Shown here: piece after piece, positions 33,755 to 43,235 of the stretch
How positions within the stretch are numbered: the stretch's first letter is position 1
Layout: every line of letters begins with the position of its first letter
Assembly (NCBI GenBank): GCA_022827405.1
Contig: JAJDTA010000046.1
Span: 1-57,435, forward strand
Source: Acidimicrobiia bacterium
GTDB lineage: Bacteria > Actinomycetota > Acidimicrobiia > Acidimicrobiales > Bin134
DNA length: 57,435 nt
Direction: 5' to 3'
Program-made: the position numbers and the translations under genes
Notes under the pieces: generated by a model
Seen by the model: the letters and a program-made list of their open reading frames with translations, nothing else
Database searches by the model: none
What the model was told of the DNA's origin: nothing

Positions 33755-35374
33755 GTGCAAGTGCAAGCGTGGAGAGTATGGGCGGCCACCGCGGCAGTGG
33801 CCGCGGCCGTCGGGGTGGTCGTAGTGATAATCGCAGTGTCGGCCGACGTGCGGTTCTTCGGCGACTCCGACACCGAGTTGACCACCTCCCCGGCTTCGGT
33901 CCCGCTGACGCCCCCTACCACTCCGGCCACGGCACCCACCGCGATGCCATCGCCCGACCCCACCCCTGCTTCCACGCCCATCGCCACACCCACTCCTGCC
34001 CCAACCCCGACGCCCATCCCCACGCCCACGCCCTATCCGGGGTGGGTGGACCCGGCCACCGCCGGACAGCCGTACGGCGCGGTCAACGGCCTGCTCACCT
34101 TCCGGGGCAACCCCACCCGCACCTTCTACGGCACTGGACCCGCCCCCCGGTCCCCGGAGGTGCTGTGGCGCTTTATCGGCACCCCCGAGCGGGATCTGTG
34201 CTCGCTCACCACTTGGGCGGCGGGCACCACCCTGTGGTGCGGCGCCGGCTGGACCGGCCAGCCTGCGGTGGTCGAGTGGGACGATCGCACCTGGGTGGTG
34301 GCTGGCATGTACACCCCTGCGGTCCACTTCCTAGACGCCGCCACCGGTGAGCAGATCCTTCCCGAGTTCCTGGTGGACGACCTCATCAAGGGGTCGGTGA
34401 CCGTGGATCCCGACGGCTATCCCCTGGTGTACTTCGGGTCGCGGGACAATTACTTCAGGATCATCGCCTTCGACCGAGACGAGCCCGTCGAGCTGTGGTC
34501 GCTTCACGCCAACAACGTGTCGCCCGTGCTGTGGAACGACGACTGGGACGGTGCCGCGCTGGTCTTGGACGACTACCTGTTCCAAGGAGGGGAGAACAGC
34601 CACCTCCACATCGTCAAGCTGAACCGCGGCTACGGCCCCGATGGCCTGGTGACCATCGATCCCGAGATGGTGTTCACCGCCCCCGGTTGGGATAGCGAAC
34701 TGCTCGACGCGGTGGTCGACGGCAACGTTTCCATCGAGGGCGGGATGACGGTGGTGGGGAACACCCTTTATTTCGCCAACTCCGGTGGCCTGGTGCAGGG
34801 CTGGGACATTTCCGGGTTGGCCGAGGGGCAAGACCCCGAGCGGGTATTCCGCTTCTGGGCGGGCGACGACGTGGATGCCACCGTGGTGGCTGATGCCGAC
34901 GGCTTCCTGTACGTCGGGGTGGAATACGAGCGGGCGAATACCCGCAGCCAGGAGCTGGGCCAGATGCTCAAGCTCGATCCCTCAGCCGACGATCCTCTGG
35001 TGTGGGGCACTGACCTTCGCAATGCATTTCCCGACGGGGTGTGGGCCACCCCGGCGCTTACCGATGACATGGTGTACGTGCCCACCAATGCCGGGTACTT
35101 GTACGGGTTGAGCCGCGAGACCGGCGAGATCGTCTGGTCCAAGCGGCTGGCCGCCCCGGTGTGGTCGTCGCCGGTGGTGGTCGATGGCGTGCTCATCCAA
35201 GGCGACTGCGGAGGGGTTATCTACGGCTACGACATCTCCGATCCCTCGGTCGAGCCGCCCGAGCTGTGGCGAATATCGCTGGGGGGCTGCGTGGAGGCCA
35301 CCCCGGCGGTTTGGAACGGCGTCGTGTACGTGGCCGACCGGGTCGGCGGCTTTTACGCCTTGGGCGACCGCTAG
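33755..35374 (+). CDS. Membrane-anchored PQQ-like beta-propeller protein
   Basis: A 539-aa protein from GTG 33755. Residues 8-30 (VWAATAAVAAAVGVVVVIIAV) form one N-terminal TM or uncleaved signal anchor. Residues 40-95 are a Pro/Thr/Ala-rich linker with TPTPAPTPTPIP-type repeats, probably spanning the cell wall. The rest is a PQQ-like propeller with repeated outer strands such as LTFRGNPTRTFYGTGP, FLDAATGEQIL, PLVYFGSRDNYFRIIAFD and VYVPTNAGYLYGLSRETGEI. No dehydrogenase metal/PQQ ligand cluster is recognisable, so it is likely a structural or binding protein (BamB/YncE-like) outside the membrane. It starts 12 bp from the divergent selenoprotein gene. Confidence 0.82.
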   Translation: MQVQAWRVWAATAAVAAAVGVVVVIIAVSADVRFFGDSDTELTTSPASVPLTPPTTPATAPTAMPSPDPTPASTPIATPTPAPTPTPIPTPTPYPGWVDPATAGQPYGAVNGLLTFRGNPTRTFYGTGPAPRSPEVLWRFIGTPERDLCSLTTWAAGTTLWCGAGWTGQPAVVEWDDRTWVVAGMYTPAVHFLDAATGEQILPEFLVDDLIKGSVTVDPDGYPLVYFGSRDNYFRIIAFDRDEPVELWSLHANNVSPVLWNDDWDGAALVLDDYLFQGGENSHLHIVKLNRGYGPDGLVTIDPEMVFTAPGWDSELLDAVVDGNVSIEGGMTVVGNTLYFANSGGLVQGWDISGLAEGQDPERVFRFWAGDDVDATVVADADGFLYVGVEYERANTRSQELGQMLKLDPSADDPLVWGTDLRNAFPDGVWATPALTDDMVYVPTNAGYLYGLSRETGEIVWSKRLAAPVWSSPVVVDGVLIQGDCGGVIYGYDISDPSVEPPELWRISLGGCVEATPAVWNGVVYVADRVGGFYALGDR

Positions 35375-35403
35375 CCGGCAAGCGGTCTGACTACCCTGGC
35401 GCC

Positions 35404-36543
35404 GTGGCCGAGCCGTTTCGGATTGCCGTACCCGACGAGGTGATCGAAGACCTCCATCGGCGCTTGGACGCCACCCGATGGCCCCAGACGCTGGAGGGGG
35501 TGGGGTGGGACTACGGATCCGACACCGCATATGTCGCCGAGCTGTGCCGCTATTGGCGCCACCACTACGACTGGCCGGCCCATGAGGCCGCGCTCAACGA
35601 GTTGCCCCAGTTCACCCAGCGCATCGAAGGGCTCGACATTCACTTCGTCCATGCTGAGGGCAGAGGTCCCGATCCGCTGCCGCTGGTCATCACCCACGGC
35701 TGGCCGAGCTGCTTTTGGGAGATGCACAAGGTGGTCGGCCCGCTCAGCGATCCCGGGGCCCACGGCGGCGACCCCGCGGACGCCTTCAGCGTGGTGGCAC
35801 CATCGCTGCCCGGCTACGGGTTCTCCTCGCCGCCGTCGCAGCCGGGGATGTCGTCGGCTCGGGTGGCCGACTTGTGGGTCGAGTTGATGGCCGCACTCGG
35901 CTACGAGCGGTTCGGCGCCCAGGGCGGCGACTGGGGCTCGGCGGTGAGCGCCGCGCTGGGCGCGGCCCATCCCGACCGCATGGTCGGCATTCATCTCAAC
36001 ATGGTGGCCCCACCCATCGACGAGGCCGCCCTCACCGACGAACAGCGCCAGTGGTGGGAGGGCGTCAAGCAATACCGGGACCGGGAGTGGGGTTACGTGC
36101 ATCTCCAGCGCACCAAACCGCAGACCGCGGCGGTGGGGCTCACCGATTCGCCTGCTGGCCTGGCCGCCTGGATCATCGAGAAGTGGTGGAGGTGGAGCGA
36201 CATCGACGGTTCCAGCGGACGGGATCTGGCCCGGCGCTACACCCTCGACGAGCTGTGTACCCTGCTCACCATCTATTGGGCCACCGCCACCATCGGCCCG
36301 TCGATGCGCATGTACTACGAGAGTTTCGGGGCCGGCTCGGCCTTCAACCAGCCGCCGAGAATCACTGTGCCCACCGGAGTGGCGGTGTTCAACGAGAAGA
36401 ACCGTCCGCCCCGGGAGTTAGCCGAGCCGTACTACAACATCACCCGGTGGACCGAGTTAGATGACGGCGGCCACTTCCCGGCCTTGGAGAACCCCAACAA
36501 GCTGGTAGAAGAGGTGCGGGCCTTCTACCGGCCGCTTCGCTGA
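35404..36543 (+). CDS. Epoxide hydrolase (EH N-terminal family)
   Basis: A 379-aa alpha/beta hydrolase from GTG 35404. Residues 1-110 are the EHN domain (PFRIAVPDEVIEDLHRRLDATRWP). Oxyanion HGWP is at 98-101, the nucleophile elbow GAQGGDWGSAVS contains Asp176 (Asp rather than Ser, as expected for an epoxide hydrolase), and His357 in DDGGHFPALENP closes the triad; the cap segment includes candidate ring-opening tyrosines. It converts epoxides to vicinal diols, fitting a P450-rich catabolic region. The frame runs upstream into the PQQ-like gene but the family begins at the chosen codon. Confidence 0.87.
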   Translation: MAEPFRIAVPDEVIEDLHRRLDATRWPQTLEGVGWDYGSDTAYVAELCRYWRHHYDWPAHEAALNELPQFTQRIEGLDIHFVHAEGRGPDPLPLVITHGWPSCFWEMHKVVGPLSDPGAHGGDPADAFSVVAPSLPGYGFSSPPSQPGMSSARVADLWVELMAALGYERFGAQGGDWGSAVSAALGAAHPDRMVGIHLNMVAPPIDEAALTDEQRQWWEGVKQYRDREWGYVHLQRTKPQTAAVGLTDSPAGLAAWIIEKWWRWSDIDGSSGRDLARRYTLDELCTLLTIYWATATIGPSMRMYYESFGAGSAFNQPPRITVPTGVAVFNEKNRPPRELAEPYYNITRWTELDDGGHFPALENPNKLVEEVRAFYRPLR

Positions 36544-36573
36544 AGGATTGAAACAGAAAGAAACGGATCAGCA

Positions 36574-37410
36574 ATGACTCGACTGGGAATCATCGGACTG
36601 GGCGACATGGGCGGCGCCATCGCCGAGGGCGTGCTCACCGGCCCGTGGGACGACGAGGTGACCGTGGTGGGCTACGACGTCTCCGCCGAGGCCATGGAGC
36701 GGTTCACCGAACTGGGTGGCACGCCGGCCGCCTCGGTGGGGGAGTTGGCCCGACAAGTAGACCTGGTGGCGGTGGTGGTGATCGATGACGCTCAAGTGCG
36801 CCAAGTGTGTCAGGGCGACGACGGGGCCATTGCCGGGGCGGCCGAGTCGGGAGCGCTCATAGCAGTCCACTCCACCGTGTCGCCTGCCACAGTTGTCGAA
36901 CTGGCCTCCGAGGCCGCCGCAGTCGGGGTGGCGTTGATTGATGCCCCAGTCACCGGGGGCACCTCGTCGGCTCAAATTCGTGACCTGGTGGTGTTTTGCG
37001 GCGGCGATGTGGCCCACACCGAGCGAGGCCGACCCTATTTCGAGCGCTACGGCGGCATGGTGGTCAACGTCGGCACGCTGGGCTCAGCGCTGAAGGCCAA
37101 GGTGGCCCGCAATCTCATCACCTATGTCGAGTTTGCCGTGGCCTACGAGGCCATCGCGCTGGCCGCCGCCGCCGATGTGGACTTGAAGGCGTTTGCCGAG
37201 ATTGTGAGCTACTCGGACCGCAACATCGGCCCTCACCTGGGGGTGTTCACCCAGACGCCCACCTATCCGCCCCCATCTTTGGGGGGCAGCTTCATTCAGA
37301 TCGCCCACAAAGACCTGAGGGGTGCATTGGCCCTAGCCGATGAGCTGGGGGTTGACCTGCCCATAACCGCGCTAGTGGATCAGCACATCGACACTGCCTT
37401 CGGCGAATAG
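36574..37410 (+). CDS. NAD(P)-binding 3-hydroxyisobutyrate-dehydrogenase-like protein
   Basis: A 278-aa member of the beta-hydroxyacid dehydrogenase family. The Rossmann motif is GIIGLGDMGG (5-14), substrate-binding DAPVTGGTSSAQ is at 113-124, and K176 in LKAKVARN with N180 matches the catalytic Lys/Asn positions. The second half is the all-helical domain (AYEAIALAAAADVDLKAFAEI). It would oxidise a 3-hydroxy acid or reduce a related semialdehyde or imine; the specific substrate is not evident. GAAACAG is the only purine-rich stretch upstream of ATG 36574. It lies 30 bp after the epoxide hydrolase gene. Confidence 0.85.
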   Translation: MTRLGIIGLGDMGGAIAEGVLTGPWDDEVTVVGYDVSAEAMERFTELGGTPAASVGELARQVDLVAVVVIDDAQVRQVCQGDDGAIAGAAESGALIAVHSTVSPATVVELASEAAAVGVALIDAPVTGGTSSAQIRDLVVFCGGDVAHTERGRPYFERYGGMVVNVGTLGSALKAKVARNLITYVEFAVAYEAIALAAAADVDLKAFAEIVSYSDRNIGPHLGVFTQTPTYPPPSLGGSFIQIAHKDLRGALALADELGVDLPITALVDQHIDTAFGE

Positions 37411-37452
37411 CCAAGGCGCAGCTGGCGAATTTCCGGGCCCACGGCCCCGCGG

Positions 37453-38316
37453 TTAGCCGAAGGTAACGGTTCCGGCGTCGAGCACCACCCGGTCGCCCAC
37501 TCGGGTCTGGAACCGGGCCGATCCGCCGCCCTCATCCCAGATGTGGACGTCGAGGGTCTCACCCGGCAGCACCGGCGAGGAGAATCGACCGTGCATCGAC
37601 TTGAAGCGGGCCGGATCGCTGTCGCACAGGGTGTGGAGCAGCGCCCGACCGGTGAAGCCGTAGGTACACAAGCCGTGCAGGATGGGGGTGTCGAATCCGC
37701 CGGCGGCGGCGAACGACGGGTCGGAGTGCAGCGGGTTGCGGTCGCCGTTGAGCCGGTAGAGCAAGGCCTGGTCGGTGCGGGTCTGGTAGGTGACCACGTG
37801 GTCGGCGTCGCGCTCGGGCACTTTGGGCGGGCTGGCCGGACCCCGGTCGCCGTCCCAGCCGCCTTCGCCCCGGATGAATAGCGAGGTCACACTAGTGAAC
37901 AGGGGCTGGCCGTCGGCGGTGTCGGTGGTCTCGCTCTCCAGTACCACCAGGGCGGCCTTGCCCTTGTCATAGATGCCGGCCACTCGGCTCACCGAGCTGA
38001 CCGTGGCCTCCACCGGCAGCGGCTTGTGGAGGGTGAATCCCTGCTCGCCGTGTACCAATAGCGCTGGGTTGTAGGTACCGATCTTGGCCAACGGGCTGTT
38101 GGCGCCGCCGAAGCCGCCCCCCAGCACCACGCACATGGTGGGCAGGGCCTTCTGCTCCACGTCTTTGGTGTTCTCGGTGGTGAACTCCAGTTCGAACCTG
38201 GTGGGATCGCTCACTCCTGCGCCCACGCCCAGGGAATACAACAGGGCGTCTTTCGAATTCCAGCTCGACGTGCTGGGGTCGCTTTCGGCGCCGACGGCAG
38301 TTGGGTCGATGGGCAT
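37453..38316 (-). CDS. MaoC-family 2-enoyl-CoA hydratase
   Basis: A 287-aa double-hotdog hydratase from ATG 38316, preceded by GAGGAG at a good distance; an ATG 90 bp upstream would give an implausible leader. The second domain carries the hydratase-2 motif YRLNGDRNPLHSDPSFA with D192 and H197 as catalytic pair, then DTPILHGLCTYGF. The N-terminal half is the degenerate hotdog (FGGANSPLAKIGTYNPALL, LVHGEQGFTLHKPLP). It hydrates trans-2-enoyl-CoA to (R)-3-hydroxyacyl-CoA; the family also serves bile-acid and cholesterol side-chain oxidation. It starts 77 bp from the divergent thioesterase gene. Confidence 0.87.
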   Translation of the reverse strand: MPIDPTAVGAESDPSTSSWNSKDALLYSLGVGAGVSDPTRFELEFTTENTKDVEQKALPTMCVVLGGGFGGANSPLAKIGTYNPALLVHGEQGFTLHKPLPVEATVSSVSRVAGIYDKGKAALVVLESETTDTADGQPLFTSVTSLFIRGEGGWDGDRGPASPPKVPERDADHVVTYQTRTDQALLYRLNGDRNPLHSDPSFAAAGGFDTPILHGLCTYGFTGRALLHTLCDSDPARFKSMHGRFSSPVLPGETLDVHIWDEGGGSARFQTRVGDRVVLDAGTVTFG

Positions 38317-38392
38317 GGGGACTCCTCGTGGGCTTGGGGTTCTTGCGCGCCTGGTTGCGCTGTGATGGTGCCCAAAACATACCGTTGCCGTC

Positions 38393-39088
38393 GTGGCCCA
38401 TATCAATCAGCCAGACGGACCGTTCCAGGCCATCGACCATCCGGCGGTAGCCGGTAGGGAGCGGGAGCTGCGGGCGCTGGCCGACGCGGTGCGCCGGTTG
38501 GTGACCGCCACCGTCACCAACACCGCCTCGCCCGCAGACACCGCCGCGCTGGCTGCCGAGGCCAACGCCCTGGCCGACCGCATCGAGGCCCACGTTCCCG
38601 CCGAGCCCCCGCCCCGCTTTGGCCCCGGCGGACATGAGATGGAGGGCCCGCCCATCACCCACCTGCGGGCGCCGTTCGACTATGTGACCGGCATCTGCAA
38701 CCCCGCGGCGGTGCCGGTGGAGATGGTGGTCGACATGGATTCCGACCCGCCCAAGACTCAGGGCCGGGCGGTGTTCACCACCGTGTACGAGGGCCCGCCC
38801 GGTTGCGTCCACGGGGCGGCCATCGCGTCGGCTTTCGACATGGTGTTCACCAGCGCCTGCTCCACCCGAAACGCCAGCGGCCCCACCATGATGCTGTCGG
38901 TGCGCTACCGGCGCCCCACGCTGCTCAACGAGGAGACCATCTTCGAGGGATGGGTGGAGACCTTCGACGGCACCATCACCGAGGTCAAGGGCCATGCCCT
39001 CCAAGACGGCCAGGTCACCGCCCTAGCCGAGGGTGTGTTCCGACACCTCGACCGAGAGACCCTCAACCAGTTGGCCCAGAGGGAGTGA
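38393..39088 (+). CDS. PaaI-family thioesterase
   Basis: A 231-aa hotdog protein from GTG 38393. The first 85 residues are a helical extension (ELRALADAVRRLVTATV) that is unusual for simple PaaI thioesterases. The hotdog core starts with PFDYVTGICNPAAVPVEMV, has GPPGCVHGAAIASAFDMVF as central helix (H-G in place of H-G-G) and ends ITEVKGHALQDGQVTALAEGVF. It would cleave acyl-CoA thioesters. Its 3' end overlaps the convergent P450 gene by 26 bp, shared in antisense. Confidence 0.8.
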   Translation: MAHINQPDGPFQAIDHPAVAGRERELRALADAVRRLVTATVTNTASPADTAALAAEANALADRIEAHVPAEPPPRFGPGGHEMEGPPITHLRAPFDYVTGICNPAAVPVEMVVDMDSDPPKTQGRAVFTTVYEGPPGCVHGAAIASAFDMVFTSACSTRNASGPTMMLSVRYRRPTLLNEETIFEGWVETFDGTITEVKGHALQDGQVTALAEGVFRHLDRETLNQLAQRE

Positions 39089-40385
39089 ACTCCGCGGGCA
39101 GGTGCTTGATGCCGTGGATGAAAGCCGACGAGAGCGGGTCGGGCTCGCCGGTGGCCCGGATATCGCCGATGCGGTCGAAAATCTCTCGGAACATCACCTT
39201 GATCTCCCGGCGGGCCAGGTGGGCGCCGAGGCAGAAGTGCGGTCCGGGTCCGCCGTAGCCGATATGGGGGTTCGGGTCGCGTAGCACGTTGAAGGCCAGC
39301 GGGTCGTCGAACACCGACTCGTCCCGGTTGGCGCACAGGTAGTTCATGACCACCATGTCGCCCTCGTCGATCTTCTGGCCTTCCAGCTCGGTTTCGCTCA
39401 GCACTGTTCGGCGCATGTAGGTAACCGGGCTGGCCAGGCGAACAATTTCCTCCACCGCGCTGTGGGACACCCCTTCAAAGTCGTCGGTCCAGATCTTGCG
39501 CTGATCGGGGTTGTCGGTGAGAAACACCAGGCCCCAGCTGATGGCATTGCGGGTGGTCTCGTTGCCGGCCACCACCAACAGGATGAAGAAGCTGGCCAGC
39601 TCGGCTCGGGTGAGGCGCTCGCCGTCCACCTCGGCATTCACCAAAACGCTGGTCAGATCGCCGGTGTCCACTCCCACCTTCGACTCGGCCACCTCGTCCA
39701 TCAGCTTCGACAGGGCCTCTCCGGCCATGAGGATGGCGGTGACGAAGTCGCCGAACTCGGGGACATACTCGTCGTCGGCCGCCCCCAGGATCACGTTCGA
39801 CTGGTCGAACACGAAGTCGTGCTCGGACGCGGGGATCCCCATCAGGTCGCACACGATGCGAAGCGGGAGCCGGGCGGCGACGTCGGTGACGAAGTCGCAC
39901 TCGCCCCGCTCGCACACTTCGTCCACGATCAGCCGGGCCTGATCCTGCACAGAGTCCTCCAGCCGGGCCAGCATCCGAGGGGTGAAGCCGGCAGACACAA
40001 GCTTTCGCAGCCGGGCGTGGCGGGGGTCGTCCATGGCGATGATCGAGTTGAAGTACTCGTTGAACTCCGGCGGGAAATCGTTGATGGTGACTCCCGACGA
40101 CGAGGAGTAGATCTGGGGGTTGCGCGATACCTCCAAGATGGTCGAATGCCGGGTGATGAACCAGGCGCCCGGCGTATCCACACTCTGCAAATCACCGGTG
40201 AACTCAAACCCGGGATAGAACGTGAGCGGCAGGGAGCACACCTGCTTCAGTTCCTCGTCCACCACCCGGCGGTCCCGCCGCCAAAAGGCATTGTGCAGCG
40301 GATTGTGCGGGTCCGCCTCAGTCGCAGGCGGTGGTTTGGTGAAAGCTCCGGGCGAAGTTTCAGAATCGGGGGTGACAGCGGTCAT
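39063..40385 (-). CDS. Cytochrome P450
   Basis: A 440-aa soluble bacterial P450 monooxygenase. The I helix has VVAGNETTRNA with the proton-relay Thr pair, the K helix EEIVRLASP contains E-x-x-R, and heme binding GYGGPGPHFCLGAH has thiolate ligand C385. It resembles the actinobacterial CYP124/125/142-type enzymes (fatty-acid omega or steroid side-chain hydroxylation) in I-helix and heme region, but the assignment is tentative. No ferredoxin or reductase gene is near, so redox partners lie elsewhere. Its C-terminus overlaps the thioesterase gene in antisense. Confidence 0.88.
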   Translation of the reverse strand: MTAVTPDSETSPGAFTKPPPATEADPHNPLHNAFWRRDRRVVDEELKQVCSLPLTFYPGFEFTGDLQSVDTPGAWFITRHSTILEVSRNPQIYSSSSGVTINDFPPEFNEYFNSIIAMDDPRHARLRKLVSAGFTPRMLARLEDSVQDQARLIVDEVCERGECDFVTDVAARLPLRIVCDLMGIPASEHDFVFDQSNVILGAADDEYVPEFGDFVTAILMAGEALSKLMDEVAESKVGVDTGDLTSVLVNAEVDGERLTRAELASFFILLVVAGNETTRNAISWGLVFLTDNPDQRKIWTDDFEGVSHSAVEEIVRLASPVTYMRRTVLSETELEGQKIDEGDMVVMNYLCANRDESVFDDPLAFNVLRDPNPHIGYGGPGPHFCLGAHLARREIKVMFREIFDRIGDIRATGEPDPLSSAFIHGIKHLPAEFTPSGPTG

Positions 40386-40457
40386 GGAAGCAATCTAGCG
40401 GTCCAAGTCAATCGAGTATGGATAGCTGATGCGGAGCATCCTTCGTTCTCGTGTTTC

Positions 40458-41891
40458 CTATTGGAAGGATACGAACTCCGGGGTTGGGGTGAGTTCTAGG
40501 ACCTGTTCTGGGGTGGCGTTGGGGTGGTCTTCGTCGTAGAAGTTCTTCCAGCCCCAGTGGAACTGCTCGGCGTCGGGCGGGCCAGTCAAGGTGCCCCAGG
40601 AGGCGTACTTGGCTCTCATGGAGCCCTGGCCGTCCATTTGGATCAGCACCGCTAGCTCGGGGGGAGTGTGGATGTACGCGCGGTTGGTGATCATGGCGGT
40701 CTGGAACTGGTGGACGATCAGCAGCTTCTGGGGGAGGGCGTTCTCGCGGACAACCCCGGCCAGCCAAGCCACTACCCGGTTGATCTCGGCTGCGTCCACA
40801 GTGCCTACCTGTTCCAAGTGGACCTGGTCGGGCTTGAGCCTCCACTCCGGATCGAGCGCGAGCCCCACGTGGGGGAGGCGGAGGAATTCCTCGTAAACCA
40901 TCGCCTGGGTCAAAAAGTCGGTTCGCCCCGGCTGGAGGTCGAGCACCACATACATGTTGTTGGCGGCGGCAGTCTCGATCCAAGGCCTGATCGTTTCCCG
41001 GGCGGTCATGGCCGAATAGTCACCGTCGCCGCCGGGACCGGCCGACGCAACGGTGGCGATGATCTCGAAGGTGGGCAATAACACTGAACCGTCGGCGCTG
41101 TAGCCGGCGGAAATAGACCCAAGGCGCTCAACACCCGCGTCGGGGCCCTGTTCTCCCAGCACTCCAAGGCTTGATGTGGCTGGATGGCCGTAGATGGCCA
41201 CCAAACGGCGGTCAAAGCCAGCCTCGAACAGGAGCAGGCCGCCCCCGGGAATCTGATGGCCCTGGCGGATTACCTCCAGCTCCCAAGCAGCGTCTACGCC
41301 CAGTCCCGGTCCCAATTTCACCTCAGAGGCGTAGGAGATCGTCTCCCTGGCCTCGAAGGGGAGCGCCCGCAGATCGCCGGTCGCCACGATCACCGGCTCG
41401 CCAGTTTGGTAGCCGAGGGGCGTCAATTGCGTGGTCGACACGCCGTCGCCAACCAGCCACACGGGGCCCGGGGTTGTCTCGGGAGGCGAGAGCGGGTCTT
41501 GCTTGTCGGCCGCCGCCTGGTCGAGGTTGGATTCGGCTAGGCCCAGCCCAGAGGCGCTTTGGATCCCTGGCGAGTTGAGCGCGGTCCCAAATGCAGCCGC
41601 TGAGACGACTCCCCGCGTCGCAGCCACGGGCACAACGGCAACGGACGACGTCGCGCCGGAATCTTGGGCAGCGGCGTCATCAGCCGGGAGAGAAGCGTAT
41701 GTACTGGACACTGCCTTTCCAACCGGCAGACACGACGAAGCGACCGCGGCGAGCGCAACAAGACCGGCGAACCCAGCCGCCAGGCCAATGAACCCGGCTG
41801 CCCGGCGACCCGCTGAGCGCTTGGAATTGTCGGCTTGGCCTTCAGCTTGGCGATCCAAACCGCCAGGGTTCGGACGGGGGCGAGTTCGCAA
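40458..41891 (-). CDS. Secreted or membrane-anchored protein of unknown function
   Basis: A 477-aa protein starting at TTG 41891, chosen because AAGGAG sits six bases upstream. After a basic N-terminus (SKRSAGRRAA) comes a hydrophobic stretch, GFIGLAAGFAGLVALAAVASSC (residues 33-54), a signal peptide, with Cys54 in an imperfect lipobox. Residues 60-140 are Ala/Ser/Gln-rich and low complexity. The rest looks like an alpha/beta barrel: VSTTQLTPLGYQTGEPV, VVLDLQPGRTDFLTQAM, VGLALDPEWRLKPDQVHLEQ and KLLIVHQFQTAMITNRAY. The D-L-Q-P and D-P-E-W acid-bearing strands look glycosidase-like, so a wall-associated hydrolase is possible, but no family was recognised with certainty. Confidence 0.7.
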   Translation of the reverse strand: MRTRPRPNPGGLDRQAEGQADNSKRSAGRRAAGFIGLAAGFAGLVALAAVASSCLPVGKAVSSTYASLPADDAAAQDSGATSSVAVVPVAATRGVVSAAAFGTALNSPGIQSASGLGLAESNLDQAAADKQDPLSPPETTPGPVWLVGDGVSTTQLTPLGYQTGEPVIVATGDLRALPFEARETISYASEVKLGPGLGVDAAWELEVIRQGHQIPGGGLLLFEAGFDRRLVAIYGHPATSSLGVLGEQGPDAGVERLGSISAGYSADGSVLLPTFEIIATVASAGPGGDGDYSAMTARETIRPWIETAAANNMYVVLDLQPGRTDFLTQAMVYEEFLRLPHVGLALDPEWRLKPDQVHLEQVGTVDAAEINRVVAWLAGVVRENALPQKLLIVHQFQTAMITNRAYIHTPPELAVLIQMDGQGSMRAKYASWGTLTGPPDAEQFHWGWKNFYDEDHPNATPEQVLELTPTPEFVSFQ

Positions 41892-42085
41892 CGAGGGCTC
41901 CTTGAGATTCCATCAGGCCTTGGCGCCATATCAGCGCCATGCCTGTCTTGAAATCCGCATGCCCTGGTCCGAACCCGACGAGTCGGATAAGAACCCCCTA
42001 CAAAGCGGCAGCCCACATGCTAGTGGAGCAGATACTCCCTTAGGGTCATCCGCAACATTCCGTCCACGGGGTCGGCTGAGGTGGA

Positions 42086-43111
42086 CTAGCTCCGCACTGG
42101 GGTGCGCCAGTTGAAGGGGTCGGATGCGGCGCCGGTTTGGATGTCGGTGAGCGCTTGGCGCAGGCGCAGGGTGTTGGGTCCCGGTTGGCCGTCGCCGATG
42201 GTGAGGGTCTTGCCCGAGTAGAGGATGGTGCCCACGGGGGCGATACCGGCGGCGGTGCCCGACAGGAAGGCCTCGCCCCGATCAGACCAGTCGATGAGCT
42301 CCTCGGGGTCGATGGCGCGTTCCTCCACTTCGTAGCCGAGGTGGTGGGCAAGCTGGATCACCGAGTCCCGGGTCACCCCGTGCAGGAACGACTCATCGAG
42401 GTGCCGGGTGACGATGCGCTGGTTGTCGGCCAGGAAGAAGTTGGAGGCCCCGGTTTCTGTGATATCGCCGTTGCTGGCGAACAGAACTTGGTCGACCGCC
42501 TCGTTGGCGGCCATCGCGTCCAGCGTGGAACCCAGGGCCATGGCGTAGTTGGCCGCGCACTTCACCATGCCGAACTGGGGCACAGTGCGGGGCGTGGATG
42601 ATTCCACTTGAAGGGTGAGGGGCCGGACGCCCCCTTTGAAGTAGTCACCCACGGGAGAATTGATCACGAACAACAGCGCTGAGGGGGCGGGATGGGCCGC
42701 TGCGCCGATGTCGGCCCCGGTGCCCACCAGCGTGGGGCGGACATAGAGCGATCCCGGCGGGCGGGGGACCTCGTCGGCGTTGGCCGCAACTGCGTCAATG
42801 GTCATCTGCCGCAGCATGGCGGGATCGATCTCGGGCAGCCTCAGACAGGCCGCGCTGGTGACCATGCGGGCCACATGGCTGTCGAGTCGGAAGATGGCCA
42901 CCGATCCGTCAACCTGGCGATGGGCTTTCAGTCCTTCAAATACGGAGCTGCCGTAGTGCAGCACATGCGCCGCCGGACTCAAGCTCAAGTCGCCGAACGG
43001 CTCTGGAGCCCCGCCATAGACCAGTGACCCCCCATCGGACCGAGCCGTCGTCATCCAGTCGCATAAGACCGTCCCGAACGGGACGGTAAGGGGGTCAGGC
43101 TTGGTGGTCAT
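42086..43111 (-). CDS. ilvE: Branched-chain amino acid aminotransferase
   Basis: A 341-aa class IV PLP aminotransferase catalysing the final transamination to leucine, isoleucine and valine. The PLP lysine is K184 in GMVKCAANYA. Other blocks are HVLHYGSSVFEGLKAH near residues 49-64, the SLYVRPTLVGTG substrate loop, VLFASNGDITETGASNFF and the phosphate-binding GTAAGIAPVG. Length and motifs match the larger bacterial IlvE type. AAGGAGAGCC precedes ATG 43111. It is a housekeeping enzyme beside accessory toxin-antitoxin genes. Confidence 0.9.
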   Translation of the reverse strand: MTTKPDPLTVPFGTVLCDWMTTARSDGGSLVYGGAPEPFGDLSLSPAAHVLHYGSSVFEGLKAHRQVDGSVAIFRLDSHVARMVTSAACLRLPEIDPAMLRQMTIDAVAANADEVPRPPGSLYVRPTLVGTGADIGAAAHPAPSALLFVINSPVGDYFKGGVRPLTLQVESSTPRTVPQFGMVKCAANYAMALGSTLDAMAANEAVDQVLFASNGDITETGASNFFLADNQRIVTRHLDESFLHGVTRDSVIQLAHHLGYEVEERAIDPEELIDWSDRGEAFLSGTAAGIAPVGTILYSGKTLTIGDGQPGPNTLRLRQALTDIQTGAASDPFNWRTPVRS

Positions 43112-43188
43112 ACAGGCTCTCCTTCGGCCAGGAGGATGGTATAGCCCAATGATTCAGGAGACTGAGGGAATTGTGGGGCAAACAGATG

Positions 43189-43206
43189 TTGTACAGGCTT
43201 GTACAA
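43189..43206. promoter_or_regulatory. Palindromic candidate operator of the Phd/VapC locus
   Basis: TTGTACA at 43189-43195 is repeated at 43199-43205, and the second copy extends to the perfect palindrome TTGTACAA (43199-43206). The site is 30-47 bp upstream of the antitoxin ATG, where antitoxin-toxin complexes usually bind their own promoter. Confidence 0.5.
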
Positions 43207-43235
43207 AATTAGCCTTGGCCGTTAGCCTGGGTGGC

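Noticed and set aside
33743..34327. N-terminal extension of the selenoprotein frame beyond ATG 33742
   Set aside because: The frame stays open upstream only because it is antisense to the PQQ-like gene's Pro/Thr linker; its Gly/Arg-rich translation does not look like protein.
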